A stretch of DNA of 64,000 nucleotides from Diphasiastrum complanatum (GCA_029204225.1 CM055100.1:9803058-9867057), one strand, 5' to 3'; positions 10,869-23,526 are shown, numbered from the stretch's first letter. Made by a program: numbers and translations. The notes: generated from the letters alone by a model not told the origin.

Positions 10869-12280
10869 CTTTGATAGACATTTCACAAGTATTCCCACAT
10901 TCCCATTCCCAGGGGTCACGCTCCCATTTCATTCCCGTTCCCTGACAACTATGCAATATGGTCCCTTTGTTGTATTGAGGCTGGAGGAAAACTCAACTAA
11001 CTATCCATATGTATCACTAGTTGAAAACGTTCTTGTCCACCTGACCTACATATAGGAGGATTTCAGATGAATAAAACATATAAGGACTTTTAGGAGACAT
11101 GCTTGCCTTATAAAGTTCCTACATCTTCGATGTTATCAACTCAATCGTAGATACTGGTATCAAGTGAAGCATAAAACAGCAAAAAACATTCACAAAGAAT
11201 TCTCCAACAAAGAAAACTTGATGATCAACAATGGCTGCCCATAACTCACGCAGATCAACTAAGATCTCCAAAAAAACATAGCACTCACTGAAAAAAGCTC
11301 AAGTCAACAAATTCATAATCTGAAAAATGATTGATCCTTGGCCTGTATTCAAATTAAATTGGCAATGTCATTTACCCTTAAAATTGGCAAAAGTCCCATC
11401 CATATCAACGGCTAAAAGAAAATAAAATTGACTTGTAACACATTGCGAGACCCCTGGTACTCATATGACGATTGTTAGAGAAGTATGGACTATGTGATGT
11501 ATGTCCATAACACTCCCCCTTTTAGAAACATTGCCCTGAATCTCGGCTTAAACATTTGACTATTAGAGCTACCTTTGTACCGTTGTTTGAACTTTTCTTC
11601 CCTGCGTTATAATTTTGTGCTAGTGGTTCAGTCCAAAAGTTAAATCTCTCAGAAAACCATCCACTGTTAGTATCATAAGGCTTGTGCTTAATTTTTTTGC
11701 ACAAAAGATTTCATCTCATTCTAGTAGTAATAAGAAAATTTCGATAGGTAAGTTGTGCCAAGTGGAGCATCACGTGTGGCAACAATATGAAGACCAAAGA
11801 TATCTGAAGCAGGAACAGGAATAACAGGAGGCATCAGGAACATTGGAAACAAAAAGCTCAGCAACAAAGGGATCTTGAACAATAATAGGGACAGCAGGTA
11901 CATCAGCAATAGGAAGATCAACAACAAGATGATCTCAAACAACATCATGAACAACACAAGCTTGCTCTTGTAATATTAGTGTGTGTGTGAAAACAGCTTC
12001 ATCAATAAAAATTGTAAAAGCTGAAATAAATGTCTCGGCCCTCAATGTGGGCCTATTAAAGAATATAAAGTGCTATGATTATCACCTTGAATGATGACCA
12101 GAAGGCTATGAAGTTGGTGTTGATGATGATTGTATAGTATTTGCTAGTGCTATGGCCTAGTTCTGAATGAAAATTATATGTAAAAGCTTTTAGCATTGTT
12201 GGGCTATTTTTCCTACAATGCAGTGATTACTTTTCTGGTTTCTGTAGGATGTCATCTATCCAAGAAAAGTGGCTTGACAG
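10869..12280. other. intron-like stretch, no gene recognised
   Basis: AT-rich, stop-rich. A short CATTCCC/CGTTCCC-like run lies at about 10,890-10,942. A low-complexity region at 11,810-11,950 gives only spurious Leu-rich minus-strand frames. Confidence 0.4.
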
Positions 12281-12550
12281 ATGGAATTTCTTCCACAAGC
12301 CCATAAACGTAGTTGTTCATTTTCTTCACCAAATGTGGGCTACTGGAGCAACACGCATAGATGCCGAGCTTGTGGACGACTAGAGGACATACACAAAAAA
12401 TGTGTATCAAGTTGCCCTGCAAGCACTCGTTTAATTGTCAACAGTTTGCTTGTGCTTTTCGTTCATTTCGAGAATCTCACAATGTCCCGTTTTTGTACAG
12501 GTCATGGCCCCTTGTTGCACAGGATCTAGAGACAGATGTTGGATTTTGAG
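12281..12550 (+). pseudogene. Cys-rich gene fragment of unknown origin
   Basis: Two overlapping plus-strand frames look partly protein-like: HRCRACGRLEDIHKKCVSSC in one and LPCKHSFNCQQFACAFRSF, then VPFLYRSWPLVAQDLETD, in the other. The pattern suggests a frameshifted piece of a coding sequence. I do not recognise the family. It ends directly before the GGTTCGAACC-rich patch, so it may be part of an inserted element. Confidence 0.25.
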
Positions 12551-12756
12551 TGCAGACCGGCAGGCCAGGTTCAAATCGGAAAACGGTTCGAACCGAAAAA
12601 AAAAAAAATTTCAAAACGTTCTTTTTTTTTTTACTTTTTGGGGTTTTTTTTTTTTTTTGCCCTAATTCCGGTTCGAACCGAATTCAGGTTCAAACCGGGT
12701 CCGAATGGTCCGAACGGTTTGAACCGCGGTTCGAGGTTCGAACCGCGGTTCGATGC
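12540..12756. repeat. cluster of GGTTCGAACC-type palindromes around A/T homopolymers
   Basis: Within about 215 bp the palindrome CGGTTCGAACCG or one-mismatch versions (GGTTCAAACCG, GGTTTGAACCG, GGTTCGAGGTTCGAACC) occurs at least six times. It brackets runs of A (12,597-12,608) and T (about 12,622-12,658). Inverted copies could fold into hairpins. The motif resembles the pol III B box (GGTTCGANNCC), but no A box or tRNA body is seen. Confidence 0.6.
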
Positions 12757-15613
12757 AACTATGGTGTTTCTCATCCCATTGTTTTTGACCCTGAGCATTC
12801 CACTCTTCCCGTGTTTTTCATTCTTCACCCAATCGTCTGAAACTCTTTGAATGTGGAACCAAAGCATTGAAAAGAGCTTATTAAGCATCATTAAGAGAAA
12901 TAATAATATAGCTTATCATAGTTGTAGGTGATGTAGGTAGTATACTTGAGTTATAGAGTCTAGTTGCTAACAAAGTAGTTCTAGCTACTAAATGATTGCA
13001 TACATTGACCCTTGCACATTAGACATATTTGTGTCTAGCTGGTGTAAAGTAGTGCCATGATCTTGCACTATAATTTTCAGATCTAATACGACCAATTCTA
13101 GATGCGCACTATTAACACTAGCAAAAGCTCGAGCACGAACCCTAACAATATATGTGCCTTAGCTAAACTGGGATAGTGGTACAAGCACTTAAGAATGGCT
13201 TATATGAGCTCAAATACAGCTCCATAAAGCCAGAAAAATAAACTCACTATTGATAGTTAGAGAAGTGAATACCACTTAGTGATAATTCTGAGAGAATTAA
13301 CATGGCCCCATTATCACAAATGTATATGTAGCTCAAATAATGACAATGCAAGGTATGAGTATCTCTTTGATATCCCAAACCGGACAAAAAAATGATAAAA
13401 CAATGGCTATCAATAGCACTTGATTCTCAATCGTTGATAGGAGAAGAGTTATGTCCATCAATCAATAATAGATTGGATAATAAATAGGTCATGCAATGTC
13501 ACTAACGGCCGTTTGGTGAAAAAAATTGATGTGGATGAACATTAACAACCGACAACAAGTAAGTCATTGATGGATCAAATGAATTAGTATGAAGGAGGAA
13601 CAAGAATGACTGATGGAGATCCTCACACTCACTATTGATTAAGCTTTCTAAAAGAAGAAAAGAAAAGCTTCTTTTTTCTCAAGAAAGTGCTCTAATACGT
13701 AGTTATGAAAATAAATCACAAATATGGAATCAAATCAAGAACAAACCTAATATAACATCAATCAAATAGTAATCTCCTACAAGAACACCATACACCCGAC
13801 ATAACTGTTTCTCACAAGACAACCAAGAGATCCTCTTTTAAGACTACGATGATGCTCAAAATAAGTATACAGGAAGTGCCATAGGCCAGCCGCCATACAA
13901 GTATTACAGGAAGCACTTGAACTAGAAGTAGTATATGTGGAAGAAGTAGAGGTATAGTAAGTAACAAATACCACATAAGTAGAAGACATCCAACTCATGT
14001 AAGTGTAAAATAAGCATTACACCTTGTACATGTCAAATGCCAAATATAAGATTGCACCATCATAACCATATATGTAGATTGTAATGGCCAATGGCACCCA
14101 AATGTAGTGACAAGCAAACAGAAATTAGGTCAAAAACATTCAATAATGAAAATTGAACAACTGGTCACAAAAAGCATACAAGAAAGTATGAAGAAAGAGG
14201 AAATTCCAGAATTGACAATTAAAGAGAATTTAGAAACCACTTTTAATTCTTCAAACAGAGATTTGCGAAGTGGATTTGGAGTGCCATGCATAATATGAAA
14301 AAAAATATTGAAAAGATCTTATTTAAGTACCAAAGTGAGAAACGTTTTGGAAATTGAAAAAACTTGAATTATGGGTGCTCTATCCTCTGATATGAAAAAA
14401 ATGTTATCTGATCTTTGATGAATCAAGGAGAGGAACAAAGATCCCAGTCACATTGAACATCAAATCACTACAAAACTGGAAAAAGAAACATGAAAATTAC
14501 GTCCTCAAAGAAAAAATTCGATCCAAAACACCTCTAGTGCCCATTTAAAATGAAAAAACGAAATAGAAAGTGGATCTCAACCTCTCTAAGGGAGGGTGGG
14601 GGGGGGAGGGCACTTGCCTTTAAGGTTGTCACATTCGCAACACCTTACCTAGACTTGGTTAGAGTTAAGGGCGCATTGCAGCCACAGTTGTCGTTAAGCA
14701 TTTCAATTAAGACTAACAGAAAGCAGTTAATGCCTCATTAGCCTCTTTATCTCTCACATTTTCCATTCATTTCAACATACATTTAAAAAATGAAAGTGGT
14801 TTTATTGTAGCATGAATGTAGGACGATGGCACGTTGATGTCCACAACGCAGCAAGAACAGACTACAATGAAGGAGCCTGAGAAGCATTGACAGACCCTGT
14901 AGAGTTAACCATGTTGTTTCAGCTTGGTTAGTAAGCACCAAAAAATACACAATTCACTTATAGTGTTAACCAGAGGTGGGAAGTTATTTAAGTAACGACA
15001 AATGGAGCATCACTCCTAGTTAATTGGTAGTTAGCACTAGCCAACAATTGGCTAACGGCAGGTGGGGCAAGGCCCTAAGCCAAAAAAAATGCTCAAATAC
15101 CACCAAGTTATGAATAAATAGCAAAGGAGTCACACCTATACTAAAAGGAAATGAGAACATGCTGATAAGAGAATGTGGATAAGGAGCTATGGAACTAAAC
15201 TAAATCGAAGACTAAAAACTCTGTAAGAATTAGAATAGGAAGCTAACTCTACTATCCAACCGATCGCCAAAGCATGCAAGTCTCTTCATATTATTGAAGG
15301 CACAAAATAGGGCTACATCTAGATTATGGCCCAACAATGAGTCAACATCAATAATAGATGTCTAAGTATTAAATGAAGGCCACAAGACCAAAACCATATG
15401 TTCAATTGTCCAATAGTAGCCGATATAAACTAGGACCAAAACACTATGACAGGCACAAGTAGCTTCCAATTTCCAGCCATAAGTTCCAACTACGTGTCTA
15501 TAACCTAAAATGCAAAAGAAAATGTAAATCCTTTTTTCATTCTTTACCATTATTAAGGTTAATCATTCAATGAAAAAAGTAGGCGATACATCCCATGTTT
15601 TGAAACTTCTTAC
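12757..15613. other. intron-like stretch, no gene recognised
   Basis: About 2.9 kb of AT-rich sequence, including a G-run at 14,590-14,610. No domain, RNA gene or transposon end was recognised. Confidence 0.4.
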
Positions 15614-15788
15614 TTTGTTCTTCCTTGGAGCTCACAAGCTGGCAGGTCTCACCCATGACTCGTTTTACATCTGAAGCCTCACGTTCAAATGCCTCAAACA
15701 GACAAGCATGTCGACTTAACTTCTCCTTCATGAGTGCTTGCTCATCTACTTTAATAGCCAGCCGGCACTCTAGATCATACTTTGATGC
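15614..15788 (-). CDS. coiled-coil host gene exon
   Basis: Minus-strand exon of 175 bp with textbook borders: CTCATCTCTGCAG before and AAA/GTAAGA after. Encodes ASKYDLECRLAIKVDEQALM, KEKLSRHACLFEAFEREASD and VKRVMGETCQLVSSKEEQ. Starts in phase 0, matching the phase-0 end of exon 18,958-19,068, and ends in phase 1. Strong heptad pattern. The best single exon by splice-site quality in the window. Confidence 0.65.
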
Positions 15789-18700
15789 CTGCAGAGATGA
15801 GGAATAGAAACTTATTGCGTTTCATCATACAAGAATTTGAATGGACATTTTACTTTCCTAGCACAGTGAACTATAATTCAAAATGTCTTATGAGACCACA
15901 GACCAGCTTGTTTCATAGAAAAGCAATCATTTGCTTCATTTGTCACTACAACTTATTTTCAAGAAAAGTATATGCAAGATCTAATGCCTGTCAGATGTTT
16001 GGTAATCGAACTATTAAGGTTAAGTGTTGACTAAAAGGACAAAGGACAAGTTATACAGTTATACATTATCAATGAAAGGTCATGCACTCATTCTTATACA
16101 AACTTCCAGTCTCATCCATATCCACACTATTTTTATAATCAAGAATAGCATCATGTCCAGCTAAGCTCACTTATTGACCAAACAACACAAAGCAGGAGAC
16201 TTGGGAGGTGAACTCCCCACTCCATTTATCTTCACATGTTTAACATGAAATTGTTAAAATTTCATTTCTATGTTCCTCTGCTTACAAATGTGGCTTTATA
16301 TTGGCATAGAAAGAAAGTTCGATATAAAACTTGGACGGCACTTCTTAGCATATTCCTTGCACTAGCAAATAACAAATGCAGAAATGTGGATAGTCCCCTG
16401 AGATGCATGAATGTGCAGATTGGAACAATATTATATTGCAAATATTTGACACATTGCTGATCATTTAAGTTTCAAAGAGATGAAAATCAACTTAATGATT
16501 GAGTGAACACGTTCACATATCATTGTAGATAAGACCAAAAAAAAAGTCCAAAGAAACTTGCCTTGCCACCAGACATTTTTCAGATCATTTATATCAGGCA
16601 TCAGCAATTTAAGTGGAAATTGGTCCTAGAATACTTTGACCTAGCTATAAGTGAATCGACAGAAGGACAAAGATATGGTCACAACAAAATGTCAATATGA
16701 TAATCAGACCAATGGAGGACAATGATGATCTGATATCCAATCATGGACCGACGAAATTGAAGCACTATTAGCCAGAAATTGATGTATGCTAGCTAGGATC
16801 CTAGGCTGTACCAACTATCTAATGCAATAGTAGAGAACTAAAATTTCTGAAACCTCTCAACAATGAATCCAGAGACATATAGGACACATCAACAGTTGCA
16901 GAACAAGTAGTGTAACTGTGTAAATGTGAAACCAGATGTGTGGTACTCTAAGAGCAGGATACTGCGCCTCCAAGATAGGCTATAGCATAATCTCCGAATA
17001 ACAGCACCAGCCTGCAGTTCAGACTTAGATTTTTTTTCCCTGCTGTAGAAATCAGCAAACTGCCACATGGAAAATAGAATGTATGCAGCTTGTCTAAGAT
17101 CAAAACAGGTTGTAAGCTATATCAGAAGTTCACAACATGAAAAAATGAACTCATGTTTTAGAATCTCTGTAGGAATCTGTACCTTCACCCCACTAAAATC
17201 AGTGCCCGAACTTCTGCAGCAGGTAAATGAGGATAAACATAGAATGAAGGTATTTAAGAGCTGCTAAATCAATCTGAAATTTTTCAGCAAGAAAACGAAA
17301 AGCCAACCTCCATGGAAGAGCATATAATACTTCAGTTAATATTATGTATGGAACCAACTTCTGTGAATCTGTATCAATAGATGAAGAATGTGTGGTGCTC
17401 TCCAGCCCAAAGGTTCACATCTTCAATCTTGTGGTGTGCAGGAACCCGATTACCATGGATCTTCCCAGACCTCACTGTAGGAAAGAGACGATCCAACTAG
17501 ATTATGAACAGTAAATGACAACACCTGAAAAGATCAAGTCCGACTTCTCATCAATACTGGAAATCACATAAACTTAAATTGTAGACCTCTGACTTTCCAA
17601 GCTATCAAGGGCACCCTACACTAGGAATCACAGTGATATGCAAATCTCCACTAAAAGGTTCCAAAAGTACAAAACTAACATCCTAGAGAATGTGGAATTC
17701 CAAGAATTAAGGATCTAGATAAATCGCCAAAATATTAGCCAGCCTACAACGATGTGATGAGAAGTAAATCATTTTTCACATCTACAACCTGGCCGCACTA
17801 GGGAAAATTGGAGCAAAAGCTTGAAATTTAGGGGGTTTTCCCAAAACCACCAATATGGTCCAAATCAATTTTATCCCCCAGCTTTTTTGAGGATCTGGTG
17901 ACTACAAAAACTGGATCCCCATCCCTCTTTGCCAAGAAGCTGCTTCAATACAAAGTTATGAGAAAAACAGCACAAGAACACTGAAATGCTTGCAAGAAAA
18001 TATGTCAGCCAAACCAGCTGACAGTCTGATATCAAATTAAAAAAATTGATGGCAGGGATCAAGCCAAAGTTATTAGAAACTGTGTTTTAGCTGACATCTT
18101 AATCCACACTGACCTACACTCCTCTATGCTGCTAAGCAAAGTCGCTCAATAATAACCTCTCAGAAATGAAGTCCAATAATAAGGCTATTTATAGGCTAGT
18201 AGCACCTGGGTACTGGGGTATTGGACCCACTACCAGGAGCCCATATACTAGCTGAACATGCCAAACAAATGCCAATAAATGATGTGGGCCTAATTTATTG
18301 GATTCACTATGAAGGAACTACAATACCGACGACAAATACTACACTGTCAGATAAGGACATGGAACTGTAAGGCCATGCAGCTACCAACGGAATGTCTGTA
18401 ACAGCACTTGTAAGAGTAACCAACAATTTACAAGCAAAATCTTGCACTAACCAACAATGAAAATCAATTAAGTCAAATATATCTCTACCTTGTCCCTTGT
18501 TATTTATTGTTATCTGTGAAAAGAGTGTCCTCTATGCAGATGTGATCAGACAGAGCTGAATTTTTAGGCTATAGATGGTTTGGTCAAATTTTTAACGTGC
18601 TTCATAGCCAGGAATCGTGATACACGACATTGCAGCAATAGTTCTGGTATTTATACTAAGTTATATGCATGAGGCATAATTCCAGGTATTGCAATGCTTA

Positions 18701-18904
18701 AACATAGCAATTTTCATGGTTTCAACTTTACAAGAAAATGCTCAAGAAAAGGAATAGACACTCTCATAGTAACAACTTTGCAAGCACCAAAAAAGAAGGG
18801 TCGACATGGTATAAACCTCACCAGCAATCAAATTCTTGTTTCACAACATTCAATATATTTTGACAAGAAGGCCCACTTCAGCACACGATGTGTGTATGTA
18901 TGGG
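15789..18904. other. intron-like stretch, no gene recognised
   Basis: About 3.1 kb, AT-rich. Several short plus-strand open frames have no coherent composition or splice context. No transposon domain seen. Confidence 0.4.
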
Positions 18905-18966
18905 CAACCAAAGATTCTGAGACCACCTTTAATTGCAACCAAAGATTCTGAGATCACCTTTAATTC
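18905..18966. repeat. 31-bp tandem duplication across an exon-intron border
   Basis: Two adjacent 31-bp copies (18,905-18,935 and 18,936-18,966) differ at two positions. On the minus strand the unit contains ATTAAAG/GTGATC, the 3' end of the coiled-coil exon and its donor. The second copy gives ATTAAAG/GTGGTC, so a duplicate donor lies 31 bp downstream. Confidence 0.85.
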
Positions 18967-19068
18967 TTCCGCTAGAGAATTTCTTGACTGTAAGAGAGCT
19001 TTCATCTCCAGATTTAAGCTTTTGTGCTTATCTTCCATGGCAGAAGATTCTTGAATCATCACTTTGAC
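18958..19068 (-). CDS. coiled-coil host gene exon
   Basis: Minus-strand exon of 111 bp (37 codons, phase 0 to 0) after ATACCTTTCAG and before AAAG/GTGATC. Encodes VKVMIQESSAMEDKHKSLNL and EMKALLQSRNSLAEELK. The reading stays open past the donor through the duplicated copy described separately, so use of the second donor would add VISESLVAIKG-like residues with a one-base phase change. Coiled-coil rod. Confidence 0.6.
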
Positions 19069-19856
19069 CTGAAAGGTATCAAGTGAAACATGATTTGGTG
19101 GATCGATTATCGTCTAACTATTCTCCAAGTTAATTGATACAGCAGTCAAGGGTAGCCAATTGACTGGTCCAAATATTCACAATACCAATCTCATACAAAG
19201 AAGGCTACTAGTTATAATGCAAATGCAGGGAGAAGCCAGGTCTAGGTACTTGCAGCTGCCATAAGCAAAAAATTAAAAAAGTGAGATTTGAGTATTAAAA
19301 TCATGAAAAATTAGAGATTCTGAATGCCAATGTGGTTCACAAAAAGCCCCAAAATTCTCCTGATTGGTGAGATGAGTGGATAAGAAACTCTCTAATGCCA
19401 TCTCCAGAACAAGAAGAAACTGTTTGGGATTTACACTGTAGGTTTTTTCCTGTCTGTTTACCTTTTCAGGGACTTCAGAGAATAGAGTTTGTAGTATCTA
19501 CCAAGTTCTGAAGCTCTACAACTACAAGAGAGACATTTGAGACTTTTTAGTATCAAGGTATTCACACCAATTTCTGTTTTCCCCTAGATAGGTTACTTCA
19601 ATAAATCTTACAATCAAACAGGCTTCTTTATAAGTTTATGAAACCTGATAATCTAAGCTAAACCATTCAAAATTTTAAGACATAACAAGTTTGATAAAGT
19701 ATTTAAATAGCCTTTGTTGTGTGTGAAGTTCCACTTTTCTTGAAGCCAGCTAGCCTTGTTTGAATATTTAATAAGATCTAATGTGGAAATGAAGATGTAA
19801 AGACAACTCAGGAGGATATCAAATGCACAATGATTCAGTTTATCACTTGAAGCAAC

Positions 19857-19939
19857 TTTCTGCAAACTCAGCAGTCAATGCATAAAACTTGGAAACTTTA
19901 TAGAAGGTTTGGCATGCTTCAATAGCTTCCGCATCCAAC
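19857..19939 (-). CDS. coiled-coil host gene exon
   Basis: Minus-strand segment after CATATTGTTAG reads LDAEAIEACQTFYKVSKFYA, then LTAEFAES. Amphipathic helix character is clear. The start and end phases do not match the two exons on either side directly, so either the borders are slightly wrong or a small exon is missing. Confidence 0.4.
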
Positions 19940-20076
19940 CTAACAATATGTATACAAAAAGACTTTGAGAAAACAGCACATGCACTACTAACCATGAAAA
20001 TTGGGATGATACGTATATATGTACTTTCCAAAACCATTTTTTTTATCAAAAAAAAAAATAGTTAAGTGCACTCAAC

Positions 20077-20175
20077 TGTGTTTTCTAAACTGTGACGAAT
20101 GTCAACTGCCTCAGCAAGCTCCAGTCGGAGAGCTTCAATTTCCTTTCTTCTCTCGACCTCGATCTCTTTGCACTC
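20077..20175 (-). CDS. coiled-coil host gene exon next to a (TC)n tract
   Basis: Minus-strand exon of 99 bp (33 codons) after TTCTAATGCAG. Encodes ECKEIEVERRKEIEALRLEL and AEAVDIRHSLENT. The donor (ACA/GTTGAG) is weak. Its upstream intron begins 22 bp from a 61-bp (TC)n tract and the LINE/gypsy nest, so the whole 20.2-41.9 kb interval up to the next recognised exon would be intron. Confidence 0.5.
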
Positions 20176-20195
20176 CTGCATTAGAATTCGAAACT

Positions 20196-20197
<2 letters not shown>

Positions 20198-20258
<61 letters not shown>
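20198..20258. repeat. (TC)n microsatellite, about 61 bp
   Basis: Uninterrupted CT dinucleotide run directly followed by LINE copy 0. Confidence 0.95.
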
Positions 20259-20261
<3 letters not shown>

Positions 20262-20373
20262 ATTAGCCAATTAGCCATCTATAATGGCCCAACTTGTTGG
20301 CCGAGTTCAAGCAGATATACATGTCATCCTCACAATGGCAGACAAGGTGTCGTTGACTATCTCATGGGGTCAC

Positions 20374-20783
20374 AGTTACGAATGCAATCACAACTGATCT
20401 AGAGCTACGCTATGAAAGCATCACATAAGCAAGACTTAACCCTAGAAAGCAGGAAAGAGAGATTAAGGAGACTAAAGAGAGAGATCAATATCATCAGCTG
20501 AGTAAAAAATGACACAGATTCCCTACTTATAGCCTAGAGGAAGCCCTAAAAGGAAGCTTTCGGTGGTTAGGGCCCAACTAGGAGGGATAATAGTGCGCCC
20601 TCCAAGAAGGCCGCCTCTCTCCAGTAATATGTCCAAATGTCCAAATAATGAATAATAAGGCCCAAGGCCAACCATATAGTCTAAGTGTCAATAATGAATA
20701 AAAATGGGCCCAAGGCCTGCTTATGCAGAAAGTAAAGTAAATGTAAATGGACGCGGCGAATGTAATGAGCCGAGTCCATAACT
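20374..20783 (-). repeat. 3' LTR of element C
   Basis: 410-bp LTR in minus orientation, outer end AGTTACGAATG next to GTCAC, inner end CCATAACT. A short internal deletion relative to the 443-bp LTRs of A and B. Confidence 0.85.
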
Positions 20784-20829
20784 CTTCCCGACACAAAAAA
20801 AAGAAGCAACTGCCGAAAAGAAACTAGAT

Positions 20830-21190
20830 CAAACAGAAGCAAGCCCTGGTGCATCAACAACTAGAGCAGCATCTGATGTAGAGGAATCAACAAGTGCAGC
20901 AAAAGCACGATCCTGATCCGCAAGTGATGGCGTATGATAAAAGACATCAATAGGCTCCCATGTGGCCTCCTCAATAGGACGACCATCCCGATGGATCGAA
21001 AACTGAATCTGTCGGCAGCATCGACTATGGTGAAGGCGAACCTGGTGCATGGCAGCTGGTAAGAAAGGGAACAGCTCAGGATCAACATCAAGGCGACGAA
21101 AGAAACATCTCAACCGCGTCATCAGAAACCAAGCAATATGGAACAACCAGGAATGCCAAGGAACCAGAAGAAGATCAAGCAGCAACCAGG
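20830..21190 (-). pseudogene. chromodomain region of element C
   Basis: The minus-strand frame gives QIQFSIHRDGRPIEEATWEP followed by IDVFYHTPSLADQ, the chromodomain of the family. Upstream it joins directly to Trp-rich sequence ending WHSWLFHIAWF, without the integrase C-terminus that element A retains. Confidence 0.65.
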
Positions 21191-21368
21191 AGTGCCAAGG
21201 TATCCGTAATGCCCAAGCTAGTAGAGGATCAGCCCAAAGATAGGGACATCATACCAAGGTATCCAAACAGATCGAGAAGGTAGAACTGCATTAGCAACAG
21301 GAAACCAATAAGGAAACTAGAAAAGAGATGGACACTCATCGTGAATAGCCGCATGATACACGTAACCA

Positions 21369-22514
21369 TCAACCATATGTGCAAGGTGCCCCAAGAAAAG
21401 ATAGTAGCATCGGAAGACTAGCACCAAGGAGATCACCTTGACAAAGGATAGCTAAAATGGAGAAATATGCACCAACATGGTCAAAAGCCCAAGGTATCCA
21501 TAGGGCCCATGAATGAGAAGTAGCAATGGCATACGGTACCCTCAAGGCCCATATCACGAGAAGAGCAGCATGCCAAAAGCTCCAGAAGGTCCAAGAAATC
21601 AATGCATCATCTAAAAAGACATGATGCATGAAAATAGTAGCAACAAATCTAGAAATAGTAGAGGTCCCAACTGACAAACTGTAGCCGAAAAACTCATCCA
21701 AAAAGGCCTCATATGGACATACCAATCCATCATAGGATACACCAAAAACGGATGGAGAATCGGATGACACATCGGAACTGGCCGCAAGTGTAATCCCAAA
21801 GTACACACAAGGTGCACAAGTGAGGAATAGAAGAAATGCACTAGAACGAGGAACAGGATCCGCAACATCAGTAGCAAGCATTGGAGCAATATCCACGTGT
21901 AGCTGGGAATGAGTATCAAAGCACATATGAGCAACACTGAAGTATATGGCGGCAACATCCCCAAAAACTATCCAAGAGAGGAGAAGGAATTCTCTCAAGG
22001 TACCCTGATGGTCTCGGAACACCAGAACAAAGTGGCAACTCAGCATCGGAGACCAAGCGATATGGAGCAACCTGAAATGAAAGGGAACCTGAAGATCACC
22101 CAGACAAACAGTAGCTGGAACGGAGGCAATAACCCAAGCCATCAGGATATGCCAAGCCTGACAATGAGCAACAATCCAAGGAACAGATAGAGAGCCACAT
22201 GCATAATCATAGAGATATCCGCACCATAGGCGATCAGTAATATGGCAAAACCAGCACCAATCAAGAGGTCCAAATGAAAACCAAGCTATATATGTAATAA
22301 CCAGGAATGCCATATATCCATAGCTGAAAATGAGCAGTAGTGTGAGCAATAGGTCCAAATGAAATCCAAGCGATACGTAATAACCAGGAATGCCAAATAT
22401 CAAGAGGTAAAAAAGAATCAATCGCATGAACCCAAAAGTGTATACCATCGGCATGGGCTGCAACAAACCTATATGTAGAAACACCAGGAGACGGAAGGAT
22501 GTCCGTGTACTCAT
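21369..22514 (-). pseudogene. Trp-rich open frame of element C (381 codons)
   Basis: The longest uninterrupted stretch of the family-specific region in C. It reads from motifs such as FWSFWHAALLVIWALRVPYA back to FRDHQGTLREFLLLSWIVFG with no stop, and includes DVAAIYFSVAHMCFDTHSQL. In element A the same sequence is spread over two frames because of a frameshift near 1,210, so C preserves the joint. It is hydrophobic with many Trp, Phe and His and no match to RT, RNase H or integrase motifs that I can see. Its function, if any, is unknown. Confidence 0.4.
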
Positions 22515-23248
22515 CTAGAAACATCCCAGCATATAAATACCCTAGATAAGTAATAGTGACCATCTGGCAAATATCCTCGGATGAAAAATGTGTAACAGTA
22601 AGGGCCAAAGGCGCATGAATTATGTCAGGAACCGTAGAAATATCATGAGGCTCCTCAAGCAGAGATCCATGGAGTAAAGCGAAAGAAGATACAACTTGAT
22701 CACCAATAGCGAGAGAACCATCAAACGTGGACCCATGAAGAACCCCATAAAGCAGCAGGAACATCGGCCATAACAGACTCAAGAGATGGAGATATAGAGA
22801 CCAATGGCGAAGATACTGCACCAACCACCGAACCAGGAGGGCTACCTGAAGTATGCGCAACAGCAATAGTAGAAATACCACCACGGTATACGGCCTCAAT
22901 ATCAATGAAACCAGGAATGACCACTGAATACGATATCTGTGAATCAAGGCATATAGGCGCAAGGCACACAGCAAGTGGCCAACTCCTATGTGCACGCCTA
23001 ACCTTGCACTAGAATATGAAGAGTGATGTACTCTGAATGGAAAGAAGAGTTGCACCGTCAGCCTTTGGCAGGCTACGCATAAACTGCTTCCCGGTAACCA
23101 ACTGGAAGTCTCCTTGAGAATCAAAGCCAACAAGTGAGTGTGTAACTGCATCAGGTACAAATGTCAATGTCTGCTGTGTCAAGTCCAGTGTAACGGCTCC
23201 AAGAGATGCAAACCAATCAGCACCAAGGATAAGATCATAACGCTCCAT
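22515..23248 (-). pseudogene. protease flank and N-terminal part of the Trp-rich frame (element C)
   Basis: The minus-strand frame 23,248-23,009 reads MERYDLILGADWFASLGAVT and VTGKQFMRSLPKADGATLL, the region after the aspartic protease site. The site itself is deleted. Frames 22,969-22,721 and 23,160-22,261 then cover ICLDSQISYSVVIPGFIDIE and YGVLHGSTFDGSLAIGDQVV. A frameshift separates them. Confidence 0.5.
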
Positions 23249-23499
23249 AGGAATAATGTAAAGATCTGCCTGTCCAGAAAAATCTCCAATGCGGTTTGGT
23301 CAGAGTACTTATGCTGTAAAGTACTGGCAAGAGACATCGCCTCAACAAGTGTGGGAGGACGGAAGGAAGAAACATCATAACGTAAAGCACCACGAAGCCC
23401 AGCAATGTAACAAGAAATAAGCTCAGTGGGCTGTAGATCTGTGAAAAGATAAGAAAGCTCCATAAACTGATCTGTATAAGAAGCAACAGCCTCTACCAA
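23249..23499 (-). pseudogene. gag capsid fragment of element C
   Basis: The minus-strand frame reads YTDQFMELSYLFTDLQPTEL and IAGLRGALRYDVSSFRPPTL, matching the gag of element B at about 27.66-27.83 kb. The start is fused to leader sequence and the end is joined near 23,290 to the protease region, so most of gag is missing. Confidence 0.65.
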
Positions 23500-23526
23500 A
23501 TTTGCAAAAGTGGTGCAAAGGAAAGT

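Noticed and set aside
11721-11957. Leu/Phe-rich minus-strand frame resembling a membrane protein
   Set aside because: Low-complexity CAGGAA/CAACAA-type DNA read backwards; no conserved pattern or splice context.
12585-12730. Possible tRNA or SINE from B-box-like GGTTCGAACC motifs
   Set aside because: No A box, no cloverleaf and no SINE tail; the motif is repeated and palindromic instead.
20829-21185. Two overlapping minus-strand frames in element C that could be read as separate genes
   Set aside because: One carries the chromodomain; the other is its out-of-frame shadow.
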